Below, piece after piece: positions 53,764 through 62,626 of a stretch of DNA of 64,000 bases. The stretch lies in the NCBI RefSeq assembly GCF_013377785.1, contig NZ_JABXWT010000014.1, forward strand, positions 54,681 through 118,680, given 5' to 3'. Position numbers and translations under genes: made by a program. A model generated the notes under the pieces. It saw only the letters and a list, made by a program, of their open reading frames with translations, ran no database searches and was not told where the DNA came from. Each line of letters starts with the position of its first letter. Position 1 is the first letter of the stretch. Origin of the DNA: Ruegeria haliotis. GTDB taxonomy: Bacteria > Pseudomonadota > Alphaproteobacteria > Rhodobacterales > Rhodobacteraceae.

Positions 53764-55092
53764 CTACTCAGCCGCCTCGACCGGTAGAACGGGTTCACCA
53801 TACGGCACATTGCGGCCCCCATAACGGCGCACACGGATGTTGCATTGCTCGGCATGGCCCACAAAGCCTTCGAGCATGCACAGACGTGATCCGTATTCAC
53901 CGATCAGGGCGGCGGCCTCATCTGTGGTGATCTTCTGATAACTATGAGTTTTCAAAAACTTACCGACCCATAATCCACCAGTATAGCGACCCGCTTTTCT
54001 CGTCGGCAGCGTGTGGTTTGTACCAATCACCTTGTCACCATTGGCCACATTGGTGCGCGGTCCAAGGAACAACGCACCGTAAGAGTGCATGTTCTCAAGG
54101 TACCAATCATCCCGATCGGTCATGACCTGCACGTGTTCATAGGCCATGTCATTGGCCACCTGCAGCATCTCTTCGTGGCTGTCGCACACGATAACATCGC
54201 CATAATCCTCCCATGAGGTCAAAGCAGTTTCCCGCGTTGGCAGAATTTTCACCAGCCGATCGATTTCGGACAGGGTGCCCTCGGCAAGGCTGCGCGAGTT
54301 AGTGATCAGGCAGGCCGGAGAGTTGTATCCATGCTCAGCCTGACCCAGCAGGTCAGTTGCGCACATTTCGGCATCTACGGTGTCATCGGCAATGACCATT
54401 GTCTCGGTCGGGCCCGCAAAAAGGTCGATCCCGACGCGCCCGAACAGCTGCCTTTTCGCTTCGGCGACGAAGGCGTTGCCGGGGCCGACGATCATGTGGA
54501 CCGGATCAATGGTCTCGGTCCCGATAGCCATGGCACCAATGGCCTGTATACCACCCAGAACAAATATCTCGTGCGCGCCGCCCAGATGCATCGCAGCAAC
54601 GATGGCGGGATGCGGAGCGCCATCGACGGGCGGGGCTGACGCAACAATGCGCGGCACACCGGCGACCTGCGCGGTCAGAACAGACATGTGCGCGGACGCA
54701 ACCATCGGGAATTTTCCGCCGGGGACATAACAACCAACGGATTGCACTGGAATATTCTTATGCCCCAAAATGACGCCGGGCATAGTTTCAACCTCGACAT
54801 CCGTCATTGACGCCCGCTGCGCTTCGGCGAAGCGACGGATCTGCGTCTGGGCAAACCGGATATCCTCCATGTCGCGCGTCGAAACCTTTTGCATGGCCGC
54901 TTCGATCTCCGAGACGCTGAGACGGAACGAGGCAGGGCTATAGCCGTCGAATTTAGCACTCAACTCTCGGACCGCCGTGTCACCCAGTGCCCCGATCTTA
55001 ACCAGAGTTTCCTCGACAACCTGGCGCACCCTTGCGTCTTCTTCTGCGCGGGCTTTGGCAGGTTTGCCGGACTTCAAGAATTGGATTGCCAT
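53764..55092 (-). CDS. Histidinol dehydrogenase-like alcohol dehydrogenase (HisD paralogue)
   Basis: 442 residues. HisD signature blocks are kept: YVPGGKFPMVASAHM, VGPGNAFVAEAKR, GPTETMVIADD, GQAEHGYNSPA with the zinc-binding Gln and His, GDKVIGTNHTLPT with the Asp, and EGFVGHAEQC with a further His. The gene lies in a catabolic operon, not a his operon, as do HpsN-type sulfopropanediol 3-dehydrogenases. It probably oxidises a primary alcohol to a carboxylate in two NAD-dependent steps. The true substrate is unknown. Confidence 0.9.
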   Translation of the reverse strand: MAIQFLKSGKPAKARAEEDARVRQVVEETLVKIGALGDTAVRELSAKFDGYSPASFRLSVSEIEAAMQKVSTRDMEDIRFAQTQIRRFAEAQRASMTDVEVETMPGVILGHKNIPVQSVGCYVPGGKFPMVASAHMSVLTAQVAGVPRIVASAPPVDGAPHPAIVAAMHLGGAHEIFVLGGIQAIGAMAIGTETIDPVHMIVGPGNAFVAEAKRQLFGRVGIDLFAGPTETMVIADDTVDAEMCATDLLGQAEHGYNSPACLITNSRSLAEGTLSEIDRLVKILPTRETALTSWEDYGDVIVCDSHEEMLQVANDMAYEHVQVMTDRDDWYLENMHSYGALFLGPRTNVANGDKVIGTNHTLPTRKAGRYTGGLWVGKFLKTHSYQKITTDEAAALIGEYGSRLCMLEGFVGHAEQCNIRVRRYGGRNVPYGEPVLPVEAAE

Positions 55093-55101
55093 TTCTGCCT
55101 C

Positions 55102-56049
55102 CTAAGCTGCGGGGTGCGTTTCAAAGTTCTTGGGAGCCTCGTGTCCCCAGCCTTTGCCGAGGAATACGTCACCGCCCAATTGCTGCACTATGCTTGCAAA
55201 ATCGACGCGCACGATGTTCTCGGCAATTTTTGTGCCTTCGACCCGCCAGAAGTCGATATAGGGAATGCGGATCTTCTGGCCGGTGGCTCTGATACCCATG
55301 AAATCGCGATCCAAGGTAGCGTGACAGGCACCGAAACAAGCCGCCCAGTTGCCATCCTGCATGAAATGTTCAGTCGCAAAATCCCGGTTTCCAAAGAAGT
55401 TACGGAATGGAAGATACCACCCGCTTTCGAATTCACTAAGACCGTGTTTCAGTCCGCAGCCATAATTGGCATCCCAGACAAAGTCCTCGTGGAAAAAGTC
55501 GGACACATCGACATCAGAGCGTTGCAGGGCTGCTTCCATCGCGTGAACGACGTCAAGCGGTTTTACGACCGCACCGTGGCACTGTTTTCCCCGCCACAAA
55601 CGGGTGACGGGCAGATCAAGGCGATCCCACCCTTTGCCGTCGAATACATCCCGGCCCAGTTGCGCCGCGACGCTGGCCAGATCAACACTCACCTTATTGT
55701 AGGCAATACGACCATCGCGGACCTGCCAGAAATCGACATAAGGAATGTGTAGCGGCCGCCCGGTCGCAGGGATGCCCATGAATGCGCCCGAGTGAGTAGC
55801 ATGACAAGTTCCCACACAAGCCGCCCACTTGCCGTCTTCAAGCCAAATCTTGGTGTCAAAGCGACGATCGTCAAAGGCGGCCCGGAACGGCTGCTGCCAG
55901 CCCTGTTCGAAATCGCGTAGGCCGGACTTCCGACCACAGCCTGCATTGCCATCCCAGATGAAGTCGTCGTGAAACCAGGGCGACATATCCGCCTCGGACC
56001 GGCCAAGCGCCCGCTCCATGTCTTTGACCAGATCGAGAACAGCGCCCAT
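55102..56049 (-). CDS. Double SnoaL/NTF2-like protein, type C
   Basis: 315 residues formed by a clear internal duplication: FHDDFIWDGNAGCGRKSGL and FHEDFVWDANYGCGLKHGL, then CHATHSGAFMGIPATG and CHATLDRDFMGIRATG, then VDFWQVRDGRI and IDFWRVEGTKI, ending DVFDGKGW and DVFLGKGW. Both halves keep the His, Asp and Cys residues of the cavity. It overlaps the single-domain type C gene by one base. A hydratase, lyase or isomerase role is possible; none can be chosen. Confidence 0.87.
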   Translation of the reverse strand: MGAVLDLVKDMERALGRSEADMSPWFHDDFIWDGNAGCGRKSGLRDFEQGWQQPFRAAFDDRRFDTKIWLEDGKWAACVGTCHATHSGAFMGIPATGRPLHIPYVDFWQVRDGRIAYNKVSVDLASVAAQLGRDVFDGKGWDRLDLPVTRLWRGKQCHGAVVKPLDVVHAMEAALQRSDVDVSDFFHEDFVWDANYGCGLKHGLSEFESGWYLPFRNFFGNRDFATEHFMQDGNWAACFGACHATLDRDFMGIRATGQKIRIPYIDFWRVEGTKIAENIVRVDFASIVQQLGGDVFLGKGWGHEAPKNFETHPAA

Positions 56050-56585
56050 TACGATGCTCCCGGAGGTTGGGGTGGCGTTGCTTCGCCTCGGTCAAATGCT
56101 TCCCAGCCTTGACCGTCAAAGACGTCATGCCCGATTTGCGACAACACATGTGGGAAATCGACCATGACCCAGTTGTCGACAATTTTGCCGTCCACGACTT
56201 TCCAGAAATCCATGTACCGGATTTCGATCCGTTTGCCGGTTGGGGCAATTCCCATGAACGCGCCAGAATGCGTTGCTTCCTGACGGCCAAACGCAGCGGC
56301 CCATTCCCCCATGTAGAGACGTGCTTCGTCGACACAGACCTTGTCCGAGAACGCCGCTTGGAATGGGCGCTGCCAGTTGTCCTGAAATTCTTTGAGCCCA
56401 TCCTTGGTTCCGCAGCCATAATTGCCCATCCAGCGGAACCCTTGGGTAAAGAAATCACCGATGTCGCTGATACGATGATCGTTTAAGCCATCAACCATAC
56501 CTTCGATCACTGCTCGCGTTTCATCGGTTTTACTCATGTCCGTATCGCGGCTCAGGACGGCCTGTTCGGGGCGAGAACCTTTCAT
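56049..56585 (-). CDS. Single-domain SnoaL/NTF2-like protein, type C
   Basis: 178 residues from ATG 56585, with GGAGGA upstream and overlapping the GMC-remnant stop (ATGA); an alternative ATG is at 56537. Blocks FTQGFRWMGNYGCGTKDGL, ATHSGAFMGIAPTGKRI, MDFWKVVDGKIVDNW and DVFDGQGWEAF match each half of the neighbouring double protein, suggesting that the neighbour arose by duplication of such a gene. The ending is rich in proline and glutamine. Confidence 0.85.
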   Translation of the reverse strand: MKGSRPEQAVLSRDTDMSKTDETRAVIEGMVDGLNDHRISDIGDFFTQGFRWMGNYGCGTKDGLKEFQDNWQRPFQAAFSDKVCVDEARLYMGEWAAAFGRQEATHSGAFMGIAPTGKRIEIRYMDFWKVVDGKIVDNWVMVDFPHVLSQIGHDVFDGQGWEAFDRGEATPPQPPGAS

Positions 56586-56848
56586 GCGGCGTCCTCCGAG
56601 ATGGTGCGACCGGCTCGGTACTCGATCATCATTGGTGGTGCGTTGGTATTCGCGCTGGTGATTTTTGGCATGATGCTTGCATTCGCGCCCCATAAGTCAT
56701 CGAACCCGCGAACCTTCAGTCGTTCCGTATCGGGGGTTGCGGTGTCAGTTCCCATGCTCAACGTGCCAACCGGGTGAAAAGCCGCAGCGGCACAGCCGGC
56801 GGAACCTGCGCCGATGACGATGAAATCGTATTCTGCTTGGTTGGACAT
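56582..56848 (-). pseudogene. GMC oxidoreductase with large in-frame internal deletion
   Basis: 88 residues joining the extreme N-terminus of a GMC (choline dehydrogenase-like) flavoenzyme (DFIVIGAGSAGC) directly to its C-terminal part (FHPVGTLSMG, DLWGANASIMP, NTNAPPMMIEYRAG). Normal members are about 530-550 residues, so roughly 450 are missing. The join lies at about 56780-56791 in a GC-rich run of alanine codons. The frame, stop and ATGA overlap with the next gene are intact. The FAD loop alone cannot make a working enzyme, so catalytic function is probably lost, but translation coupling is kept. Confidence 0.85.
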
Positions 56849-56854
56849 GGTGTG

Positions 56855-57901
56855 TTAGTCCAGTCTTTCGCCGGTTGTGGCGTCAAAAAGATGGCAGACT
56901 TCGGGTGGGATATGCACGGCGGTATGGTCGCCGATTTCAGCGCGGTATTCTTTGCCAGCGCGAACCGACGCGATGGTTCCGCCCAGTTTCAATGTTGCAA
57001 TCGTGGCATCGCCCAACAGTTCAAGCGAGTAGAGCGGGGCCGAGGACGTCCCGTTCGGATCCAGAGTGGCGTCTTCGGCGCGAAACCCCAGCGTCACATT
57101 ACTTTCAAGCTTACTCGAAAGCCCGCTGATCGAAACATTCTGACCCGTAAATGTCCCGCCCGAAATTTCACCCTCGAGAAGGTTCATGGCGGGACTCCCA
57201 ATAAAGCTGGCGACGAATGTATTTGCAGGCCTGTCATAAATGTCTGTGGGCGTGCCCACTTGCTGAACCACGCCGTTGCTCATCACAACGACCCGATCGG
57301 CCAGCGTCATTGCCTCTATCTGGTCATGGGTTACGTAGATTGTTGTCACCTGCAACTCATGGCTGAGGTTCTTGATCTGGTGGCGGGTCGAAACCCGCAG
57401 TTTGGCGTCTAGGTTGGAAAGTGGCTCGTCCATCAGGAACACATTGGGCTCCCGCACAATGGCCCGGGCCAGTGCTACACGCTGTCGTTGGCCGCCCGAC
57501 AATTCGGCAGGTCGGCGGTGCATGAAATCGGTCAACTCGACCATTTCTGCCGCGCGTTTGACGCGTTCATCATGAGTTGAAGGGTCGATTTTGCGCACCT
57601 TCAGCGGAAAGCGGATGTTCTCGTAAACGTCCAGATTCGGATAAAGAGCATAGCTTTGGAACACCATCGCCACGTCTCGGTCTTTTGGATTCAGGTCATT
57701 GACCGTGCGCCCATCAATCGTGATCTCGCCTTCGGTTACGTCCTCCAGGCCCGCGATCATTCGCATTGTGGTTGTTTTACCGCAGCCAGACGGGCCGAGC
57801 AGAACCAGAAACTCTTTGTCGGCAATGGTCAGGTCGAAATTCTGGACCCCGACAAACGAACCCCAGCGCTTTGAAATGTTCTTCAGCTGAATCTCTGCCA
57901 T
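56855..57901 (-). CDS. UgpC/MalK-type ABC transporter ATP-binding protein
   Basis: 348 residues from ATG 57901; the longer frame to 57961 runs into the promoter region. Walker A LLGPSGCGKTTT, Q-loop MVFQSYALYPNLDVYEN, signature LSGGQRQRVALARA, Walker B VFLMDEPLSNLDA and the switch His in VTHDQIEAM. The C-terminal OB-type regulatory domain begins about residue 235. It powers the importer whose binding protein and permeases form the divergent right arm. First gene of the left arm. Confidence 0.92.
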   Translation of the reverse strand: MAEIQLKNISKRWGSFVGVQNFDLTIADKEFLVLLGPSGCGKTTTMRMIAGLEDVTEGEITIDGRTVNDLNPKDRDVAMVFQSYALYPNLDVYENIRFPLKVRKIDPSTHDERVKRAAEMVELTDFMHRRPAELSGGQRQRVALARAIVREPNVFLMDEPLSNLDAKLRVSTRHQIKNLSHELQVTTIYVTHDQIEAMTLADRVVVMSNGVVQQVGTPTDIYDRPANTFVASFIGSPAMNLLEGEISGGTFTGQNVSISGLSSKLESNVTLGFRAEDATLDPNGTSSAPLYSLELLGDATIATLKLGGTIASVRAGKEYRAEIGDHTAVHIPPEVCHLFDATTGERLD

Positions 57902-57935
57902 CCTGCATCCATCCTTTGCATTCGTTCCCAAAAAT

Positions 57936-57961
57936 TTGCCAGTGAATGCAATTATTGGCAA
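57936..57961. promoter_or_regulatory. Inverted repeat in the divergent cluster promoter
   Basis: TTGCCA and TGGCAA form an inverted repeat 14 bases apart; the block TATTGGCA occurs again at 58077-58084, next to GAATGC repeats near 58091-58103. The 282-bp region between the two arms is AT-rich. These are candidate binding sites for the cluster's LacI-type regulator. Confidence 0.35.
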
Positions 57962-58183
57962 GTGGAACTTTTGGGTTGATGTGTTTTGATGCGTAGTTCA
58001 GAGGTAGAATTCCGTGATATTGGTGTATTTACAGTTATTTTAGGGAAAAGAAGGAATTTCTTGTCACATGCGCGAATATTGGCATAATGATGAATGCGAA
58101 TGCATAATTATCGTCAGAATAGCGATTCGATAACGCTGCAGGCATCGACCTGCAAAACAGGGTCCAACCGGAGGGTTATTAAT

Positions 58184-59413
58184 ATGTCTTTCATGAAAAG
58201 CTTTGCAGCCGGTACTGTTGCGGCGCTTATGGCGACCGCAGCCTATGCCGAGTGCGAGATCGCCAGCGGCAACGTCAATGTGCTGGCGAATGATTTTCCG
58301 GCGCTAAAGGCCATTACGTCAACGGCCGCTGAATGCACTGGCGGCGTCACGATAGCGGCCAACCACAACAAGGATTTCCGCAACTTTTCCGTTCAAGCGC
58401 TGACGCCAAATCCGGCCGAGTATACTTCGGTCATCGTTGCCAATTCCTCGATCGTTCCACTGTTGAACGAAGGGTTGATCCGTCCGCTGGATGATCTGGT
58501 CGCCAAGCATGGTCAGAACCTGGGCAAGAACCAGTTGATCACCATTGACGGCAAGATCATGGCGATTGCTTTCATGGCCAACGCGCAGCATCTGTTCGTG
58601 CGTCAAGATATTCTGGATCAGGTGGGCAAGCCTGTGCCGACGACATGGGAAGAGGTGGTCGAAACAGGTCAGTCTATTCGCGATGCAGGTATCATGGATC
58701 ACCCCTTTGCATTCCTTAGCATGTCTGACTGGAACTTGGGTGAGGAATTCGTGAACATGTATCTGGGTCACGGGGGCGAGTTTTTCAAACCCGGCACGGC
58801 GGAACCTGCGATTAACAACGAAATTGGTGTAGCGACTCTGAATATGTTGAAAGAGTTGGTGTCGATGTCGAACCCGGATTTCCTGACCTACAATACTGCG
58901 ACAGTGGTGCCGATTTGGAAATCGGGAAACTTGGCCATTGCACAGCTTTGGGGCTCCAGCGGTGGCGAACTTTTGGGCAGTGAGGGGTCCGCGGAAGGTG
59001 TTGCCGAGAATACCGTTTTGGCCGGTGCCCCCACCGTTGCAGGCGGTGATACTCCGTCGTCCACATTGTGGTGGGATGGGTTCACAATCGCCAAGAACAT
59101 TTCGGACGAAGATGCCGAGGCAACCTTTATCGCAATGATGCACGGTACGTCGGACAAGATGGTCGAAGCCAATAACGACGCAGCGGTCTGGCTGATGGAC
59201 TCGTACAAGCCTGGCCCGGCGGCAGTCGGCGTTGCTGAAACTGCAACCGGTGGGGCCGATCCATATCCGATGTTGCCTTACATGGGCTTGCTGCATCAGG
59301 CGATCTTTGAAGAGCTGCCCGATTTCCTGCAGGGTAATGAAAGCGCCGAAAAGACGCTGGCAGACATCGAGGCCGCCTATATCGCAGCGGCCCAGGAAGC
59401 TGGCTACCTCTAA
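58184..59413 (+). CDS. Extracellular solute-binding protein of ABC importer
   Basis: 409 residues from ATG 58184, with GGAGGG upstream; the frame opens at 58094 but has no signal there. A Sec signal peptide ends ATAAYA before ECEIASG. The mature protein has the family 1 binding-protein pattern (YTSVIVANSSIVPLLNEGLIRPLDD in part, WEEVVETGQSI, STLWWDGFTIAKN). It captures the substrate in the periplasm. First gene of the right arm, followed by two permeases. The ligand class is sugar-like or polyol-like by family, but this is not certain. Confidence 0.9.
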   Translation: MSFMKSFAAGTVAALMATAAYAECEIASGNVNVLANDFPALKAITSTAAECTGGVTIAANHNKDFRNFSVQALTPNPAEYTSVIVANSSIVPLLNEGLIRPLDDLVAKHGQNLGKNQLITIDGKIMAIAFMANAQHLFVRQDILDQVGKPVPTTWEEVVETGQSIRDAGIMDHPFAFLSMSDWNLGEEFVNMYLGHGGEFFKPGTAEPAINNEIGVATLNMLKELVSMSNPDFLTYNTATVVPIWKSGNLAIAQLWGSSGGELLGSEGSAEGVAENTVLAGAPTVAGGDTPSSTLWWDGFTIAKNISDEDAEATFIAMMHGTSDKMVEANNDAAVWLMDSYKPGPAAVGVAETATGGADPYPMLPYMGLLHQAIFEELPDFLQGNESAEKTLADIEAAYIAAAQEAGYL

Positions 59414-59488
59414 GAACCGAACCCGGGGCGGTTTCGACCGTCCCGGAATCTTCCGCCCAGTTCGTGGGGCAGATGTAGGTATTGGGTC

Positions 59489-60520
59489 ATGAAGCACCGC
59501 ACATTCTTTTGGTTTATCCTGCCATCTCTGGCCGCGATGATCTTCTTCATTGCTTTGCCGATCGTGTCGGTTGCGGTGCAATCGCTGTTCGTTGAACACG
59601 AGCAGATCATGGTCGAGGTTGAAAACTGCGGGCCATTCAATTGCGAAACGGTGCTACAGGTCGACAATGAAGCCACGGCGGCATTGCAGGAAGAGGCGCC
59701 TCTGGGGCGTTTCAATGGACTGGGAACCTACACAAACCGTAAACATCTTGCCTTGAAAGAGGTGGGTGTCGCCTGGGACGAGACAGAAACGTTTGGCGCG
59801 TTCCTGTCCGAACTTATCAATCTGCCGTTCTACAAGGCGTTGTTCTTCACGCTGACCTATACTGCAATTGTGACGCCCTTCGTGATCACGTTGGGGCTTG
59901 GCGTAGCACTGGCTGTGAACACATTGCCGCAGCTTCTCAAAGGCCCGACAATCTTTGTCTCACTTTTACCAATGATCGTGACACCTCTTATCGGTGCGCT
60001 GATCCTGTTCTGGATGGTTGATGCAGACGGCATCATTGGCGCGACATTGCAGAAAATCTTCAACGATCCGAATTTGTCAATGAAGGCATCAACTCCGCTG
60101 ACATGGATCATGCTTATCGTTTACGGAATCTGGAGCTCGACCCCCTTCAGTTTCATCGTTTTTTATGCAGGCTTACAGACCGTGCCAAAAGAAACGCTTG
60201 AGGCCGCCGAAATCGATGGTGCCTCGCGATGGCAGGCCATCCGCTATGTGGTTGTGCCTTACATGATGCCGCTGGTGGTGTTCATTACTCTGATGCAGTT
60301 GATGGACAATTTCCGGATGCTTGAACCCATCGTCGCCTTTTCGGCTTCGGCTAAAGCGACGTCACTGTCGTGGCTTATTTTCAACGACCTGCGCGGTGGC
60401 GACGTCCAGCTATTTGGTTCAGCCGGGGCCACATCAATTCTGACCATTCTCGGCGTCGCAATCTTGTTGACACCCGTACTGATCCGTACCTGGCGAGACT
60501 TTAACCGGAAGAGGGCCTGA
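59489..60520 (+). CDS. ABC transporter permease (MalF/UgpA-type)
   Basis: 343 residues, six or so helices, with the ATPase-coupling EAA loop LEAAEIDGASRWQAIRYVVVP. Unusually, about 85 residues lie between helix 1 and helix 2 on the periplasmic side, including a CGPFNC cysteine pair and an acidic stretch. It pairs with the next permease and the UgpC-type ATPase. Start ATG 59489 lacks a strong ribosome binding site, but upstream codons are not convincing. Confidence 0.9.
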   Translation: MKHRTFFWFILPSLAAMIFFIALPIVSVAVQSLFVEHEQIMVEVENCGPFNCETVLQVDNEATAALQEEAPLGRFNGLGTYTNRKHLALKEVGVAWDETETFGAFLSELINLPFYKALFFTLTYTAIVTPFVITLGLGVALAVNTLPQLLKGPTIFVSLLPMIVTPLIGALILFWMVDADGIIGATLQKIFNDPNLSMKASTPLTWIMLIVYGIWSSTPFSFIVFYAGLQTVPKETLEAAEIDGASRWQAIRYVVVPYMMPLVVFITLMQLMDNFRMLEPIVAFSASAKATSLSWLIFNDLRGGDVQLFGSAGATSILTILGVAILLTPVLIRTWRDFNRKRA

Positions 60521-60522
60521 TC

Positions 60523-61407
60523 ATGTCATCATCTGCTGCAGCGAGACGGTCTAAGGGGCTGATCTGGTTAACCGCAAGCTTTGTTGTTCTATGGATCTTT
60601 ATCGCAGCAGGCCCGTTCCTGTGGACGGTCTGGGGCTCGTTCAAGGTTCAGCCGGATTTCTTCTCGAAAGCGGACTGGCGCAATGCGCTCTATGGTGTGA
60701 TGACAACAGCCGAAACTGGCAGTGCCTTCACTGGCGGGGGCTACTTTGGCGCATGGGTTGAGCAGGAATTCTGGCGCAACACGATCAACACCGGGATAGT
60801 TGTATTCTTCACCGTGGTGATCTCTCTGACCCTCGGTACCCTTGGTGGTTACGCTTTGGCGCGGTCGGGGTTTCGGTACGCGTTCTGGCTGCTAATGGCG
60901 GGACTGGTGTTCCGGGCCATGCCGCATATCACTCTGGTCTCGGGTTTTCTGTTGCCATTCTTCGAATGGAACGTCTGGGGTAAGCTTTCGACAACGATTA
61001 TTGTTCTGGTGGCGATCAATCAGCCGTTTACATTGTGGATGCTGCACTCGTTCTTTCTGAACATCCCCAAGGACATGGATGAAAGCGCCATGGTCGATGG
61101 CTGCACGCGGTTTCAGGCGTTTCGCTACGTTATCATTCCGGTGATGTGGCCTGGGGTGATTACCACCGGGCTGTTCAGTTTTCTGCTGGCTTACAACGAC
61201 TTTGCAGTTACTGCAGTGCTGCTGAGCTCTGAAAACCAGACGATGGTTCCGCGAATTGCCAGCTTCCTTGGCACGGTTCGAGAGACAGGGGATGTGATGT
61301 TCGCTGTTGCCGCGGCTGTCAGCGCGATGGTTCCGCTGTTCTTCCTGGTTCTGTTCTTCCAGCGCCAGATTGTCAGCGGTCTGACAGCCGGTGCGGTCAA
61401 AGGCTGA
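60523..61407 (+). CDS. ABC transporter permease (MalG/UgpE-type)
   Basis: 294 residues, six helices, with coupling loop MDESAMVDGCTRFQAFRYVII and the closing LFFLVLFFQRQIVSGLTAGAVKG. The first periplasmic loop has the FFSKADWRNALYG and GGYFGAWVEQEFWRN segments of this family. Two bases after the first permease. Together they form the membrane channel for the cluster's substrate. Confidence 0.92.
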   Translation: MSSSAAARRSKGLIWLTASFVVLWIFIAAGPFLWTVWGSFKVQPDFFSKADWRNALYGVMTTAETGSAFTGGGYFGAWVEQEFWRNTINTGIVVFFTVVISLTLGTLGGYALARSGFRYAFWLLMAGLVFRAMPHITLVSGFLLPFFEWNVWGKLSTTIIVLVAINQPFTLWMLHSFFLNIPKDMDESAMVDGCTRFQAFRYVIIPVMWPGVITTGLFSFLLAYNDFAVTAVLLSSENQTMVPRIASFLGTVRETGDVMFAVAAAVSAMVPLFFLVLFFQRQIVSGLTAGAVKG

Positions 61408-61431
61408 TGCTTCAAATAGTGGGGAGATGAT

Positions 61432-62568
61432 ATGTCACGATCATACGGACCAGCGCGACCATTGGCCCGGCGCCACATGCCGGATGGTTATGACATATCC
61501 CTGCAGACCTATACACGGAACCGAACCGTTCGCATTCCCGAGGAATTCGGCCCGGCACAGAGTTTTCGGGGTTTTGACCCTGATTACCGCAACATCGTCG
61601 ATTATATTGTCCGCATCACTCATCGTATCTGGGAAACCGACGGGCGGCAGGTCGACTATATCACCGACTGCTATGCCCCGACTTCGCTGGTTTACGACGA
61701 CTATGGCCTTCAGACCGGCAATAAGAAGATCATAGCGGACACGCATCACACGACCGGCGCATTCCCGGACATCATTCTGGACGCGGAAGAGGTCATCTGG
61801 GCCGGTGATGATGATATTGGCTTTCATACCTCACATTTGACGCGAATTTTGGGGACGAATACCGGGCCAAGCCGATATGGTTCCGCCACGGGGCATGGCG
61901 TTGACGTTCCTGTCATTGCCAATTGCGTGGCTTTGGAGAACGATATTTTCCTCGAACATGTGCTCTACAACACCTCTGCGATGTTGCAGCAACTTGGTAT
62001 CGATCTTTGGGCCGAGGCTGATCGGTTGGTTGCCGATCCGCCAGCAGGATGGCCGCGCAGCCAGGAAACGTGGGACCAATTGCGCCAGGCGGTAGCGCCT
62101 GAACGGCCACTGTCTGAAGCTGAACCGGTTGACGGGTTTGACCCCGATATCTTTGCCCGCAGCCTGCATGACAATATCTGGAACGGCGACCTAAGCGCGG
62201 TTGATGCCGCCTACGCCGCAGATTTGCCTTTCGAAGGCACGACCGAAAGGAAGTTCAAGGGCCGAGCCGCTTACAAGAACTACATACGCGGATTAAGAGC
62301 AGCTTTTCCCGACCTGACCCTTCAGGTTGACGAAGTCTATTGGATGGGCAACGAGCCTGACGGCTGGCGCATCTCAACCCGATGGAGCGCAGAGGCGTCG
62401 CATGCTGGTGAATCCGAAATCTACAAAGCGCCCACAGGCGCAAAATGCCAAATATGGGGCATAACCCAGTGGCGCGTCAAAGCCGGCAAGGTGGAGCAGG
62501 AATGGCAGCTTTTCAATGAATTTGACCTGATGATGCAAGTCGCCAAGGCGCGGTACAAAAGAAGTTGA
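61432..62568 (+). CDS. Double SnoaL/NTF2-like protein, type A
   Basis: 378 residues; GGGGAG precedes the ATG. The first half has NIVDYIVRITHRIWET, DAEEVIWAGDDDIG and PVIANCVALENDIFLEHVL; the second has ARSLHDNIWNGDLSAVD, VDEVYWMGNEPDGWR and KVEQEWQLFNEFDLM. It is the paralogue of the left-arm type A protein with the same order of blocks and a longer N-terminus. No signal peptide, so cytoplasmic. Follows the permeases after 24 bases. Confidence 0.85.
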   Translation: MSRSYGPARPLARRHMPDGYDISLQTYTRNRTVRIPEEFGPAQSFRGFDPDYRNIVDYIVRITHRIWETDGRQVDYITDCYAPTSLVYDDYGLQTGNKKIIADTHHTTGAFPDIILDAEEVIWAGDDDIGFHTSHLTRILGTNTGPSRYGSATGHGVDVPVIANCVALENDIFLEHVLYNTSAMLQQLGIDLWAEADRLVADPPAGWPRSQETWDQLRQAVAPERPLSEAEPVDGFDPDIFARSLHDNIWNGDLSAVDAAYAADLPFEGTTERKFKGRAAYKNYIRGLRAAFPDLTLQVDEVYWMGNEPDGWRISTRWSAEASHAGESEIYKAPTGAKCQIWGITQWRVKAGKVEQEWQLFNEFDLMMQVAKARYKRS

Positions 62569-62626
62569 AAGGCAGAAAGGCACCAGCCTTAGAGGCCATA
62601 ATGACCGGAAAAAAAGAGCCCCACTC

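Noticed and set aside
58319..59599. 426-codon minus-strand frame opposite the binding-protein gene
   Set aside because: It is antisense to a clear signal-peptide protein with good codon pattern; the antisense product resembles nothing.
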